A stretch of DNA of 47,925 bases from a virus, in the IMG/VR virus record IMGVR_UViG_3300024255_000045, positions 1-47,925 of that record. One strand, given 5' to 3'. Below the pieces are notes generated by a model. It had not been told where the DNA came from. It saw nothing but the letters and a program-made list of their open reading frames with translations, and searched no databases. Of the stretch, positions 17,486 through 28,800 are shown one piece after another (positions within the stretch are counted from its first letter, which is position 1; every line of letters starts with the position of its first letter). A program made the translations under genes and the position numbers.

Positions 17486-20400
17486 ATGCCACAGAAGACA
17501 AACCTTAATGTAAATCCTTATTACGAGGACTTCGACGCGAGCAAGAATTTCTATAAGATTCTTTTCCGTCCTGGGTATTCTATCCAGACTAGAGAATTAA
17601 CACAAATACAATCTATTCTACAGAATCAGGTTGAAAGTTTTGGTAAGTATGCTTTCAAACAAGGAGACCTAGTTGTCCCTGGGGAAGTTGGACTTAACAC
17701 CAAACTAGATTATGTGAAGTTGTCTTCTGTATCAGAAGTTGCTGTTGAAGAAGATGGCAATATCGTATACAAAAAATATGATATCAGTCAACTAATTGGC
17801 AGACAATTGCGAGGATTAAATTCTGGAGTGATTTCTACTGTTTTAGAAACAAAGTTAGCAACAGAAACTACTGCTGACACTGTTTATGTAAATTATTTGA
17901 ATAGTGGTAATTCTAACAACGAATCAAAGTTTCGTCAAGGAGAAACTTTAGAAGTTGTTGATGGTATCAATACTCCATTATTAGTTGTTGGAACTGACGG
18001 TAGTGTACTTCCTACTAGTATTCAACTTACAAATCCAGATACTGGAGACGTAACTTCGATTGAAAGTCCAGCAATGGGATTTGCTTCTGCTGTAGAAGTA
18101 GAAGAAGGTATCTATTTTGTAAATGGATATTTTGTAAGATGCAACAAAGAAATTCTAGTAATTGATGATTACTATGATAGTCCTTCTTCAAAAGTAGGAT
18201 TTAGAATCCAAGAAGAAATTATCACTCCAGAAGAAGATGCCAGTCTTTATGACAATTCTATTGGATCTTCCAATTACACTGCTCCAGGAGCACATAGATT
18301 AAAAATTTCATTGAAATTAGTTAAGTTTGAATTCAATCAAACTACAGATAAAAATTTCATTCAGTTGCTTACCACACTAAGAGGTGCAGTACAAAGAAAG
18401 GTATCACCAACTAATTATAGTTTGATTGAGCAAACTCTTGCACGTAGAACGTTTGACGAAAGTGGAGACTATGTTGTTGGCAACTTTGATATTGATGTCA
18501 GAGAGTATGCACAAAAAAATAAAAATGGTGGACTGTATAAAGCAGATGCGTTTGGACTTTACAATGGTCTAACTGAAGGAGAAGCATCAAGAAAGATGTT
18601 AGCTAGTGTCAGCACAGGCAAAGCATACATCAAAGGATATGAAATTGTCAATAAAGAGACTAAGTATCTAGAAATTAATAAGGCGAGAGCAAGTCTTACT
18701 AGTGATAATATTAGATTAAAAACTAAATCCCTCCCAACTTTAAATATCACTAACGTATATGGTAGTGTTCCTCTTAACAAAGAAGGAGCAGATCTTACTG
18801 CGTATCCATACATTAACTTATATTCTACATTCAATGATGGATCTGTAGGATTAGGAAATTCTGAACTTCCTACTGATCACAGACAAACAACAGATAGAAG
18901 AGGACAAGTTTTTGGTTCAGATGATGCCACAAAGACTATTGTTGTTGAAGTAACTAACACAACACAACCTCTCTCAAGTATCACAGATGCAAACTTTGAT
19001 ACTTTATTTGGAGAAATTCATTTCATTAAAACCAGAAATGATGCAGGTACTGCAACCTCCACTTCAACAGTAAAAGGAATCGCTTTTGCAAAAGTCAACA
19101 AACCATTAATCAATGCAAATGATTCTGTTAAATTTTTGGAATTGACAATTCTTGGCAAGAAAGATGATTTAGATTTATTGTTTGTAGAGTTTGATTTAGG
19201 AGATTCAAATTATCAAAGAAAAATTTTCCTTACTAGTGCAGATGCATCTACAGATGCTAACGAAATAGGTTTCATTGTAGATTACAGTGAAACAATTACA
19301 CCTGTTATTGGTAGAGCAAAACCAAATAATTTCGCTCTCAAGAAAAAAGGATCTGGATTTAATAGCGACTCTGACATTATTTTATCGCAAGGTCGTCAAG
19401 CTGATGGATCTGCAACTTACAATGCTACTTTTGGATTGTCTTATTTTGATCCAGAATTCTTTACTAAAATTTTATTAGATACTGTCCCTACACAAGGAGC
19501 ATTTGGAATTGGCAAATACATATTTGGTTTAAAATCTGGAGCATATGGAGTTGTTGAAGGTAGTCCTTCCGGAGTATATTCCGTAGGAAAACTGTTGTTC
19601 ATAAAAACTCTATCTGGTAGATTTCAATCCGGAGAATCCATCAAGGATGAAGGTGGAAATGTAGTTAAAATTGCAAAGGATAATACAGTATCTCATTTTA
19701 TTGTAACTAATCCTGGTCTTGGATATGCAGAAAATTCAAACATTGTAATCAATGGTGTTGAATATGACAATTCTGTTGTTGATCTGGCAAGATTGAACAG
19801 CGGTGCTTTTTATAGAGCAGAGATTAAAAATAAGTCTGCTTTATCTACAGAATATGCACAACCACCAGCAGTAACTGTAAAGCAACCTGATGGTTCTGCG
19901 ACACCAGCTCAAGGTGCAGTTATTTTAGCAGTTCTAACTAGAAATGCAATAACAACATATACTCCGCAAAATATAAAATCAGTTTCTGCCAAGTATGGAT
20001 CTGCTGGAGAAAATGTATTCACTGCAGATGTTGTAGTTGATGATGCAGAATTTGCAGAAATTAAATCTATTACCGATTTTACTTTCTTTGGAGATAAAGG
20101 ATATAACTTTATTGAATCTACTAGTTTTAATGCAGATGCTAGTAATGTGCTTCAACAGGGCGACATCATTCAATTCTCTGATACGGATAATAATTTAGTA
20201 CGTTCTACTGTACAGTATGCAACGATAAAACAAGGAGCATTCAAGACCAGAATCTATCTAGATACAATGCTTCCTGGTGATGTTGTTAATACTAGCATTG
20301 TACGTTTGCGTCCTAGAGTTAGAAATGCAAATCAAGGAACTCTCATTTATCCAACCGGAAGTAATCAAATTAAACAGATTTCTTCAACACCAGAAGAAAC

Positions 20401-23400
20401 TAAAATTAAATATTTTTTCCGTAGAGATTTTGTAACTACTGCGGCTACTTCCGGTGGTGTAATTACATTTGCTGCACAATTGCCATTTGGAACACAAAGA
20501 TTCGCTGCTTTTACAGAAGAAAATTACATCATTACTGTTCTAGATCCAGGTGATTCTCCTAATGTACATACAGGAGATATTGTTTATATCGATAAAGATG
20601 CAGTAGAAATTAGTTCATCTACTGATACCAGTAGTGGACTTATTGCCGGAAGCATTAGTCTGCAATTGCCAACAACATATTTTGGAACAATTCCATCAAA
20701 TGGAACTTATCCAAAGTTAAAACTGACTGCCACATTAGAAGTAGAGAATGCAAAACCAAGATTAAAAACTTCTGTAGAAAATAGAAGAATTGTAATTACT
20801 TCCAGTGGTGATAGAGTAATTCCATTTAGAGGTATTAATTACGACACTGAAGTTGTTGAAACACTTTCATATTCTGATGCTTATAAACTTAGATATGTTT
20901 ATGAAGGTAGTGCTACTCAACCACCTCAAGCAGATTCTGCAGGAAGTTTAATTTCTGGTTCTGATGTTACAGATAGATTCACATTCGATAATGGTCAAAG
21001 AGACACTGTTTATGATGTTTCTAGATTAGTTTTAAAACCAGGATATGAACAGACTACTGGACAACTTCTAATTGCTTTCGATTACTTTGAGCATTCTGCT
21101 GGAGATTTTTGTACCGTCGATAGTTATATTCACGAAGCGGGAGTAACTGAAGATGAAATCCCATCGTTTAATTCATCTGTTTATGGTATTATTAATCTTA
21201 AAAATATTCTAGATTTTAGACCTAAAGTAGATACTACCGCATCTATTGCTGGTTTCCAAGATACTGCATCTTTAGCATCATCAATTGGTCCATTTGCTGG
21301 TGCTGGTGCCATTATTTCTTCTAGTCCTGCATCAGATACGAATTTAGAGTATACATTATCGTTCAGTCAAATTCAATACCTAGACAGAATCGACGGTGTA
21401 TTTCTTAACAAGAATGGTAAATTTATTATTAAAGAAGGCAATTCCTCACTCAATCCATCAAAACCAGATCCTGTTGATGATGCGATTCCTTTATTCTATG
21501 CATATATTCCTGCATTCACACAAAATAGTAAAGATGTAAGAATTACTCCTGTTGATAATCGTCGTTATACAATGCGTGATATCGGCAAACTAGAAAAACG
21601 TATTGAGAGACTTGAATACTATACCACGCTTAGTGTTCTAGAACAACAGGCATTGAATATGCAAGTTAAAGATGAGATTGGATTTGATAGATTCAAGTCT
21701 GGTTTCTTGGTAGACAATTTTGAATCCCACAGAACAGGAAATCTAACTTCATTAGATTACCAGTGTTCTATTGATTCTCAGCAATCAGTCTTACGTCCAC
21801 AATCAAAAGAAGATTCTTTTATACTTAAAGAAGTAAATACTAGAGAAGATCAAAGAGTTGTTTCTGGATACAAAAAATCCGGAGATATAGTTACTCTACC
21901 ATATTCCAATTTAGAATTTATTGGTAATAATTTTGCATCAAAAACACTAAATCCAAATCCATTTGTTGTTCTTCAATATGTTGGAGATTCTGTTTTATCA
22001 CCAAGCATTGATCAATGGTATGATACCACAGAAGAACCACTAGTTGTCGATACTAATACTGATCTATACAAAATTTTCTTATCTAAAGAAAGTGTAAAAG
22101 AAAGTTTTTCTAGTTTGTATAATTCTTTTGTAATTAACTGGGTTGGTTCATCACCATCTTTCTCTTCGATTAATTCTCTTGGTAGTATTAACAGTCAAGA
22201 TTCACAGTCAAAAGTAAAACTAGCGTCCACTGCTAGTTCTTCAAACATCAGTCCGAAAAATAATGATGTTGCGAAAGGAGTTCAAACTAAGACTATAAGA
22301 GGAAATTCTGTATCTTCTGCTTTGCAGTTCTTTGCTAGAAGTATTCCAGTTAAGTTTGTTGTTAGAAGACTGAAACCAAATACTACTATTTCTGTCTTTT
22401 TGGAAGGTAGGAATATTAGTCGTTGGGTAAATCCAGATCTCAGATTTACTGGGATCGCTGGTAATTCTCCATCTGCTTTTAATGGACCAGTAACTACAGA
22501 TGATGATGGAAATGCTAGTGGTATTATTGTTATTCCTGCTGGTCTTCCACCAGAAGAAAATACAACTTGGACTGGAGATGTAGATACCTTATCATATGAT
22601 TCTTCTGGAGAAGAAGTAAAAATTGCAGCAGGTATCAAAACATTTAGATTTACTTCTAGTTCTACAGATGAAGAGAAGTCCACTGTAGCTACCTATGCAG
22701 AAGTTAAATATTATGCAACTGGTATTTTGCCAGAAAATCCAGGAACAATTGTTTCAACGAAACCATCTTTCTTTAAAGCAAATGAAGGTGTTCAATTCAT
22801 AGATAGCAATACCGATAATCCTGTAAGACCAAATCCACTTGCTCAGACATTTAAAGTCGAAAACTATGAGGGAGGTATATTTACAACTGGTCTTGATCTA
22901 TACTTTAATAAAAAAAGTAATAAAATTCCAGTTAAAGTATATTTGACAAATGTAGACTCAGATAAACCAGGAAAAAATATTATTCCTGGCACAGAAAAAG
23001 TTATATCCCCATTTACTTTCCTTAAAATTTTTACTAACGGAAATGTTTACTTGACTCAGGGAGAATCAATTACTGGTTCTACCTCTGCTGCAAGTGGTCC
23101 TCTTGCCAAAATTATTGATAAAAATGGCGTTGACCTGGTGCCTTCCTCTTCAGGAAGATATCTACTGACAAATGAACAAGTTTACACCATGGTTCTAGAT
23201 AACCATAATGGTCGTTCTTTCAATCAAAATGAAAGTTTGATTATACCATCAGTAATCTTATCAAATAATACCCAAGGAACAAATTCGGTATTGACTATTG
23301 CAAAAGATAGTGGAAAAGTTTCTGCTGTTAAAATTCTAAACCCTGGATTAAATTATGATAGTGCCATCATTTCAATTGAGAGTCCACAACTTCCAGGAGG

Positions 23401-25606
23401 ATCAGTTGCAACTGCACGAGTAGAAGTTTCTGGTGGTAAAATTTATAACACAGAAATTTCATTGACTGGTTTTGGATACACAGAACCACCATCAGTAGTC
23501 GTCAGAGGCGTTGGAAATGGCGCTGGAGGATGTGTTATTGAAACTGACATAGAGATTGATACCCCTGCCGTTAGAATGGGCGTAGCAATTGATTCCGAGG
23601 GTCTCACAAACTCTACTACACCCACACATTTCTCTTTCGATCATCCTGTTTATTTACAAAATGATACTGAATATGCTCTTGCTGTTGAAACAGATTCGAT
23701 AGATTATGAACTATGGGTATCAAGACTTGGCGAAACAGATATTGCCACAAGCACAGTTATCACCACACAACCCTCGCTTGGTTCTGTTTACAGATCTCAG
23801 AACACTGAGAATTGGACGGAAGATAATTTTGAAGATATCAAATTTAAGATGTATAGAGCAGAGTTTGATATTACAAGAACTGCAGAGTTAGTTCTGACGA
23901 ATGAAGATTTGGGATATGAACTTCTCGAAAAAAATCCATTCCAAACCAGTGCTACAGCAAACACAAATGCAACTTCGTTATTGTTTAGAAACAATAACAA
24001 TATTGTACGTGTTAATCACAGAGATCATGGATTTGAAACTCTTGGAGATTCTTATGTTTTCTATAGAACAGCACTAGAAACCGGTGGTATAACATCTGAT
24101 ATTTTAAACAACACATTATTCCAGATTTCTAATAGTGGAGTTGATACGTATGATATCACATCATCTATTTCTGCTTCTGGAAATATTATAGGTGGGGGAG
24201 ATAAAGTTTATGCTTCTTATAACAGGAAATACGAAACTTTATATCCACAAATGCAATATCTAACTTTTACTGGAACTAAGTTAGAATCTACGGTAAAAAC
24301 TACGAATGTCATTGCAGTAGATGCTTCCAAAATTAATTATGATTCTTATGATCAGTCTGATTATGAAAAAACTTTCTTAAATGAACCTCATTACTTTACC
24401 AATCAAAAATTTGTTTCTTCGAGTATTAATGAAATATTAAATGATTTAACAAATTCTCTATCATATAAGTTAGAACTATCTTCTACAGTATCACATCTTT
24501 CACCTGTTGTGGATCTCTCAACCTCCAGTGTGAAGACATCTACTAACAGAATAGAAAAAGCATATGGACAGGAAGATCGTTATGGAAGAAGAGATCAAGT
24601 TATTGAATTTTATCCAATCTACTCGTTTACTGTTTCTAACATTACTGGAGTTACTATCCAAAATGATCAAGCAATTGAAGGATACAACTCTAAAGCAGTT
24701 GGTAAGATTGCAAAAGTTAGTGGAAATACAATTTGGGTAAAACTAAAAACTTCACAGTTCTTCCAGAAAGGAGAAAGAGTTACTTTAGGAAACCAACCAA
24801 CACTAATTGAAACTGTCAATAGTGTAGATGTTCCAAGAGCAATTGTTGATACCAATCCAATTCAAGATTTCCAGGAAATTCCTGATGCTGCCACAATTAC
24901 AGCAAGAAATCCAGCTACACCAGTAGAAACTTATGACAATATTATTACTGGTAAAGCAGTAATTTGGAATGATAGAACACAAGAATTGACATTGAGGACT
25001 GACACTCAACCTATTGCTGGAGATTTTAATGGAAGAATCCAAGACAATGATGCATATGCTAGAAAAGCACAATTAGTTGACCAAGTTTCTGATATTTTCC
25101 GTGTGGGTGATATTGTATCATATCCAAATCAACCTGCTGATGAAGTTCTTTTCTTGGAAGTTGGCACTATGACATATAGCAATGGTTCTGAATTCGTTTC
25201 AGAACTTACTTCTAGAAATAGTTCTTCTATTGCCAAATATATTACAAAGGAAGTTGCTATTTCAAATCCAGCTACCGCAATTGATGTTCATTTAACTTTG
25301 AATATTAGAGATCTTTCTGATATCGAAGTTTTATATAAATTCAAAAAAGCATCTAGTAATGAAAATTTTGAAGATATTGATTGGGAATATTTCAATGGCA
25401 CAGGGCAACCAGATTCTTTGGAAATTGCTACACCAGAGAACAGCATTTCGAGTGTAATCGAAAAGCAAGAATCATATCAAGACATTACTTACAGCGTAGC
25501 AGAACTTCCTGAATTTTCTTCGTTTGCTGTCAAGATTATTATGAAGGGTACTGATCCAGCATACGTTCCCAAAATTCAAGATATTCGTGCAGTTGCTGCT
25601 TTCTAA
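17486..25606 (+). CDS. giant DUF4815-family tail/baseplate protein (gp9/gp10 position)
   Basis: 2706 residues. The N terminus (TNLNVNPYYEDFDASKNFYK, then FRPGYSIQTRELTQIQSILQ) is the recognisable DUF4815 signature found in marine myovirus tail proteins. A further conserved block at about 1290-1440 contains FSQIQYLDRIDGVFLNKNG, the YTMRDIGKLEKRIERLEYY coiled-coil stretch and SVLEQQALNMQ. GxGY-type beta repeats lie near residues 735-820 and 1946-2026 (LTGFGYTEPPSVVVRGVGNG). It follows gp8, where T4 has gp9 and gp10, so an outer-wedge or fibre-anchoring role is inferred; orthology to either is not shown. It has its own late promoter, and its stop overlaps the next start (TAATG). Confidence 0.88.
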   Translation: MPQKTNLNVNPYYEDFDASKNFYKILFRPGYSIQTRELTQIQSILQNQVESFGKYAFKQGDLVVPGEVGLNTKLDYVKLSSVSEVAVEEDGNIVYKKYDISQLIGRQLRGLNSGVISTVLETKLATETTADTVYVNYLNSGNSNNESKFRQGETLEVVDGINTPLLVVGTDGSVLPTSIQLTNPDTGDVTSIESPAMGFASAVEVEEGIYFVNGYFVRCNKEILVIDDYYDSPSSKVGFRIQEEIITPEEDASLYDNSIGSSNYTAPGAHRLKISLKLVKFEFNQTTDKNFIQLLTTLRGAVQRKVSPTNYSLIEQTLARRTFDESGDYVVGNFDIDVREYAQKNKNGGLYKADAFGLYNGLTEGEASRKMLASVSTGKAYIKGYEIVNKETKYLEINKARASLTSDNIRLKTKSLPTLNITNVYGSVPLNKEGADLTAYPYINLYSTFNDGSVGLGNSELPTDHRQTTDRRGQVFGSDDATKTIVVEVTNTTQPLSSITDANFDTLFGEIHFIKTRNDAGTATSTSTVKGIAFAKVNKPLINANDSVKFLELTILGKKDDLDLLFVEFDLGDSNYQRKIFLTSADASTDANEIGFIVDYSETITPVIGRAKPNNFALKKKGSGFNSDSDIILSQGRQADGSATYNATFGLSYFDPEFFTKILLDTVPTQGAFGIGKYIFGLKSGAYGVVEGSPSGVYSVGKLLFIKTLSGRFQSGESIKDEGGNVVKIAKDNTVSHFIVTNPGLGYAENSNIVINGVEYDNSVVDLARLNSGAFYRAEIKNKSALSTEYAQPPAVTVKQPDGSATPAQGAVILAVLTRNAITTYTPQNIKSVSAKYGSAGENVFTADVVVDDAEFAEIKSITDFTFFGDKGYNFIESTSFNADASNVLQQGDIIQFSDTDNNLVRSTVQYATIKQGAFKTRIYLDTMLPGDVVNTSIVRLRPRVRNANQGTLIYPTGSNQIKQISSTPEETKIKYFFRRDFVTTAATSGGVITFAAQLPFGTQRFAAFTEENYIITVLDPGDSPNVHTGDIVYIDKDAVEISSSTDTSSGLIAGSISLQLPTTYFGTIPSNGTYPKLKLTATLEVENAKPRLKTSVENRRIVITSSGDRVIPFRGINYDTEVVETLSYSDAYKLRYVYEGSATQPPQADSAGSLISGSDVTDRFTFDNGQRDTVYDVSRLVLKPGYEQTTGQLLIAFDYFEHSAGDFCTVDSYIHEAGVTEDEIPSFNSSVYGIINLKNILDFRPKVDTTASIAGFQDTASLASSIGPFAGAGAIISSSPASDTNLEYTLSFSQIQYLDRIDGVFLNKNGKFIIKEGNSSLNPSKPDPVDDAIPLFYAYIPAFTQNSKDVRITPVDNRRYTMRDIGKLEKRIERLEYYTTLSVLEQQALNMQVKDEIGFDRFKSGFLVDNFESHRTGNLTSLDYQCSIDSQQSVLRPQSKEDSFILKEVNTREDQRVVSGYKKSGDIVTLPYSNLEFIGNNFASKTLNPNPFVVLQYVGDSVLSPSIDQWYDTTEEPLVVDTNTDLYKIFLSKESVKESFSSLYNSFVINWVGSSPSFSSINSLGSINSQDSQSKVKLASTASSSNISPKNNDVAKGVQTKTIRGNSVSSALQFFARSIPVKFVVRRLKPNTTISVFLEGRNISRWVNPDLRFTGIAGNSPSAFNGPVTTDDDGNASGIIVIPAGLPPEENTTWTGDVDTLSYDSSGEEVKIAAGIKTFRFTSSSTDEEKSTVATYAEVKYYATGILPENPGTIVSTKPSFFKANEGVQFIDSNTDNPVRPNPLAQTFKVENYEGGIFTTGLDLYFNKKSNKIPVKVYLTNVDSDKPGKNIIPGTEKVISPFTFLKIFTNGNVYLTQGESITGSTSAASGPLAKIIDKNGVDLVPSSSGRYLLTNEQVYTMVLDNHNGRSFNQNESLIIPSVILSNNTQGTNSVLTIAKDSGKVSAVKILNPGLNYDSAIISIESPQLPGGSVATARVEVSGGKIYNTEISLTGFGYTEPPSVVVRGVGNGAGGCVIETDIEIDTPAVRMGVAIDSEGLTNSTTPTHFSFDHPVYLQNDTEYALAVETDSIDYELWVSRLGETDIATSTVITTQPSLGSVYRSQNTENWTEDNFEDIKFKMYRAEFDITRTAELVLTNEDLGYELLEKNPFQTSATANTNATSLLFRNNNNIVRVNHRDHGFETLGDSYVFYRTALETGGITSDILNNTLFQISNSGVDTYDITSSISASGNIIGGGDKVYASYNRKYETLYPQMQYLTFTGTKLESTVKTTNVIAVDASKINYDSYDQSDYEKTFLNEPHYFTNQKFVSSSINEILNDLTNSLSYKLELSSTVSHLSPVVDLSTSSVKTSTNRIEKAYGQEDRYGRRDQVIEFYPIYSFTVSNITGVTIQNDQAIEGYNSKAVGKIAKVSGNTIWVKLKTSQFFQKGERVTLGNQPTLIETVNSVDVPRAIVDTNPIQDFQEIPDAATITARNPATPVETYDNIITGKAVIWNDRTQELTLRTDTQPIAGDFNGRIQDNDAYARKAQLVDQVSDIFRVGDIVSYPNQPADEVLFLEVGTMTYSNGSEFVSELTSRNSSSIAKYITKEVAISNPATAIDVHLTLNIRDLSDIEVLYKFKKASSNENFEDIDWEYFNGTGQPDSLEIATPENSISSVIEKQESYQDITYSVAELPEFSSFAVKIIMKGTDPAYVPKIQDIRAVAAF

Positions 25607-25812
25607 TGTCATACATTAAAGTACAAGGTTATGATGGTCTTGTTCGAGATAAAACTACAGGTGCTATTTTGAACAACGACCATTCAGCAATTGAAGCTAG
25701 ACGCAAGCAGAAAAATCTTAATGCTGCTCTAGAAGACATAAATAACTTGAAGGAAGAAATATCTGAAATAAAAGCATTACTTAAAGAGTTTGTAAAAAAT
25801 GCCAGCAATTAA
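25606..25812 (+). CDS. small coiled-coil protein, 68 aa
   Basis: Starts by TAATG overlap with the giant DUF4815 gene and overlaps the following gene by 14 bases, so all three are coupled. The N-terminal half reads YIKVQGYDGLVRDKTTGAIL and ends near DHSAIEARRKQK. The C-terminal half is a predicted coiled coil (EDINNLKEEISEIKALLKEF). The first half resembles phage accessory proteins that carry an 'RD..TGAI.N.D' element, but I cannot name a family. A role in assembling or trimerising a neighbouring fibre is plausible and unproven. Confidence 0.8.
   Translation: MSYIKVQGYDGLVRDKTTGAILNNDHSAIEARRKQKNLNAALEDINNLKEEISEIKALLKEFVKNASN
25737..25744 (+). promoter_or_regulatory. weak candidate late promoter inside the 68-aa gene
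   Basis: CATAAATA lies 54 bases upstream of the ATG at 25799, within coding sequence. The core fits the late element seen elsewhere in the window, but the codons for Asp-Ile-Asn-Asn could produce it by chance. Confidence 0.25.
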
Positions 25813-28800
25813 CGTAGCTAAAACTGATACCTTTGAAAAACAGAGGCAAAAAATAAATCAGATAGGTCAAGATTTATTAGATCTTACGACTGCTACTGGT
25901 GCCGGAGCATTCAGTTTGAATGATGGTACTGTTTCATCACCAGGACTATTTTTTACTAATTCTACTAATACCGGTGTTTACAGAGGACAAGGAAGATCTT
26001 TAAACATTACTGCAGATGGAATTGGAGTTGCTAGTTTTACCAACACGTCTTTAACTTCATTATTGCCAATAAAAACACTGTCTTCTGCAGTTGAATTGGG
26101 AACTGCTGGTGTAACTATTTCATCTGCTGGAGGTGCATATTCTGGAGGAATATATCCAAATGTACCGTTTACCGGAGGTTCTGGTAGAGAGTTAAGAGGA
26201 ACAGTAACTGTAAATCCTTTTACTGGAACTATAACTAACAATGGATCTGGATATGTAGAAGGAAATTACACCGATGTAACAATAACAGCGGCGGGAGGAA
26301 CTGCTGTAGTGGATATTGATGTTGAAGGAATTGCAGTATTTACTACAAATATTGGTACTGGTGGAACTCAAGAAGGCACATATACAAACGTTTCATTGAC
26401 TGGTGGAACAGGTTCTGGTGCTACAGCGACTATACTAGTTCTTTCATCTACCGATGGTGATGGAAATACCGATATTATTGTTTCTCAAGTATCGGATGTT
26501 GATTTAGGCAATGGTCTATATTTAGTTAATGATGTTTTATCAGCAACCCCGGCAAACATTGGCGGTGTAACTGGATTTCAACTAAGATTAGATAAAGTAA
26601 ATCGTATTGAATCTATAACACCAAAATCTATTTCTCCAACCTCATTGCCAACAGGAACAACATTTACTGTTAATAATGCAGATCTTGGTGGAACCGGTTC
26701 TAATTTTCTTTACACATTAGATATAGTTGGATCTGTTACTAATGTTGATATTAGTAATGGTGGTAAAGCATATCAAACTGGAGAAATTCTTAATGTAAGA
26801 GCATATGAACTTTACCCAACCGTTACAAAATATTTAAAATTAAAACAAAGTCAATTAATAGAATTTACGGGAACATTACCCACATCTGGATTTAATATAG
26901 GTTCTACAGTTACTCATGATGGGTTTAATTCTATTGTAACTAGAAAATATGAAAATGGTGGTAATATTGAAGCTATCGTTGTAGATCAAGAACTACAAGG
27001 AGAAGTACCATTCAATCCAGGTGTTCCTACAATTACAGATGGTAATTCTACAGCAACTATAGATTCTGTACAGAGTGCTTTAAATTACTATTTTTCAGAT
27101 GATCCGCAACCTCTCGCAGAAGATGAATATACAGCATGGACACATTTACCAGACATTACATTTAGAGAGAATGAAAGATATGTATTCATTCAATTAGATG
27201 ACTTTACGGCAGGAACTCAAACAAACAACGAACCACATCCATTAAGATTTTCACAAACCCCAGATGGATTTCATACTAATGGTGGAGAAACTTTAAATGG
27301 AAATCCAGATGTCAATCTTTTAATTGATTACCAATATCAATATCCAAATGCAGAACATGCGGTAGAAATTATTATTACTTCTGCAGTACCAACTACGTTA
27401 TACTATTTTTGTGGTTCTGGTTCTGCAGATCCTTTAATAGAACATATTGACGAAGGTGGATTTGATGGAAGAGAAGGAGTTATTACAAAATCAGGATCCA
27501 TTCTTGCTAGTTTAGGAAGTGGGTTTGCCTTAACTTTAGGAACGGTAGAAGAAACTGAAAGTATTAGTCTTGATCCAACAGGTTCTGCTAGATTTGATGG
27601 TGCGCTCATTGCTGATTCTGGAAGTTTTGCAAATGGATTAACCTCATCGTATGGTGCTGCTATTTCTGGAAATCCTTTAACAGTTTCCGACAAATTTTCT
27701 GTAGATAATTTGACTGGAAATACTCTAATTGAAGGAACTTTGACAGTAAATGATGAATTGTTCTTTACTTCATCTGCTGCTTTTGGTGGGGTACTCTATG
27801 TTGATGCTACTAATAACAAAATTTCTGTTAATAGAGATCCATTAGTAACTCCTTTGGTCGAAGATTTTGAAGTAGATGGATCAGTTTCAATTGATGGAAA
27901 TGTGAAACTTGCTTCCGATTCAGGAGCATATGTTTCAATTGGTGGTGCTCCTGGGTCTTATGAATTAGATGTAATTGGTGTTATTTCATCTAATCAAAAA
28001 TATCTTGCCCCTGTATTAGGGGATTTAAAAAATCCAGTATATACTTTTGCAGACGAAAGTCGTATTGGATTATCTTCCAATCAAACAAATAAATCTATCT
28101 CCATCACAGGAATTTCAGGAGAGTTGACTAGATTTAAATCAGATGAAGTATCTGTTTTCAGAGATTTAAAATTATATGAGAGAGAAATTTCTTCTACAAC
28201 AACTATTTCTACTGGAGAAGGGTATGATATTGGTTCTTACAATGGAGTTTCTTCTTCTGGTGGAACAGGTGATGGATTAACTGCTGATATCACAATTGCA
28301 TTTTCCGTAACTCTTGGAAAAATTTCAACAATAGATAATATTAGTAGTGGTTCAGATGCAGCAAGAATTGCGGGTGTATATAGTAAAATTTCTCCAACAT
28401 CTTCTGGATCTGGAACAGGTGCAAAATTTGATATTACAATTGACTCTGGTGGTGCAGTAACATCAGTAGATCTAGTTGCTGGAGAATTATTTGCATTTAA
28501 TACACAAATAAACATTATTTCTTCTGAGTCATTAGCACAATACAGCAATGTATCGGGAACTTCTTCTGGTAGCGGATCTGGTGCTACGTTTAATATTTCA
28601 AGAAATATTTCTGGTGTAGCAGAAGCAACTATTGTAGAAATTGGTAAAGGATATGTTTCCGGTGAAATTATTACTATTCTTGGATCTTCTATTGGTGGTG
28701 TTGATGGATCAAATGATTTAGATATTACTGTATCATCAGTATCATCTGGTGGAGGTGAAGGTTATGTAGTAGGAGATATTTTAACAGTTAATGGATCAAC

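Noticed and set aside
22282-22683. 133-aa ORF on the minus strand
   Set aside because: It lies wholly inside the DUF4815 gene, is antisense to it, lacks a recognisable family, and has no promoter or ribosome site I can support. It is a shadow of the coding frame.
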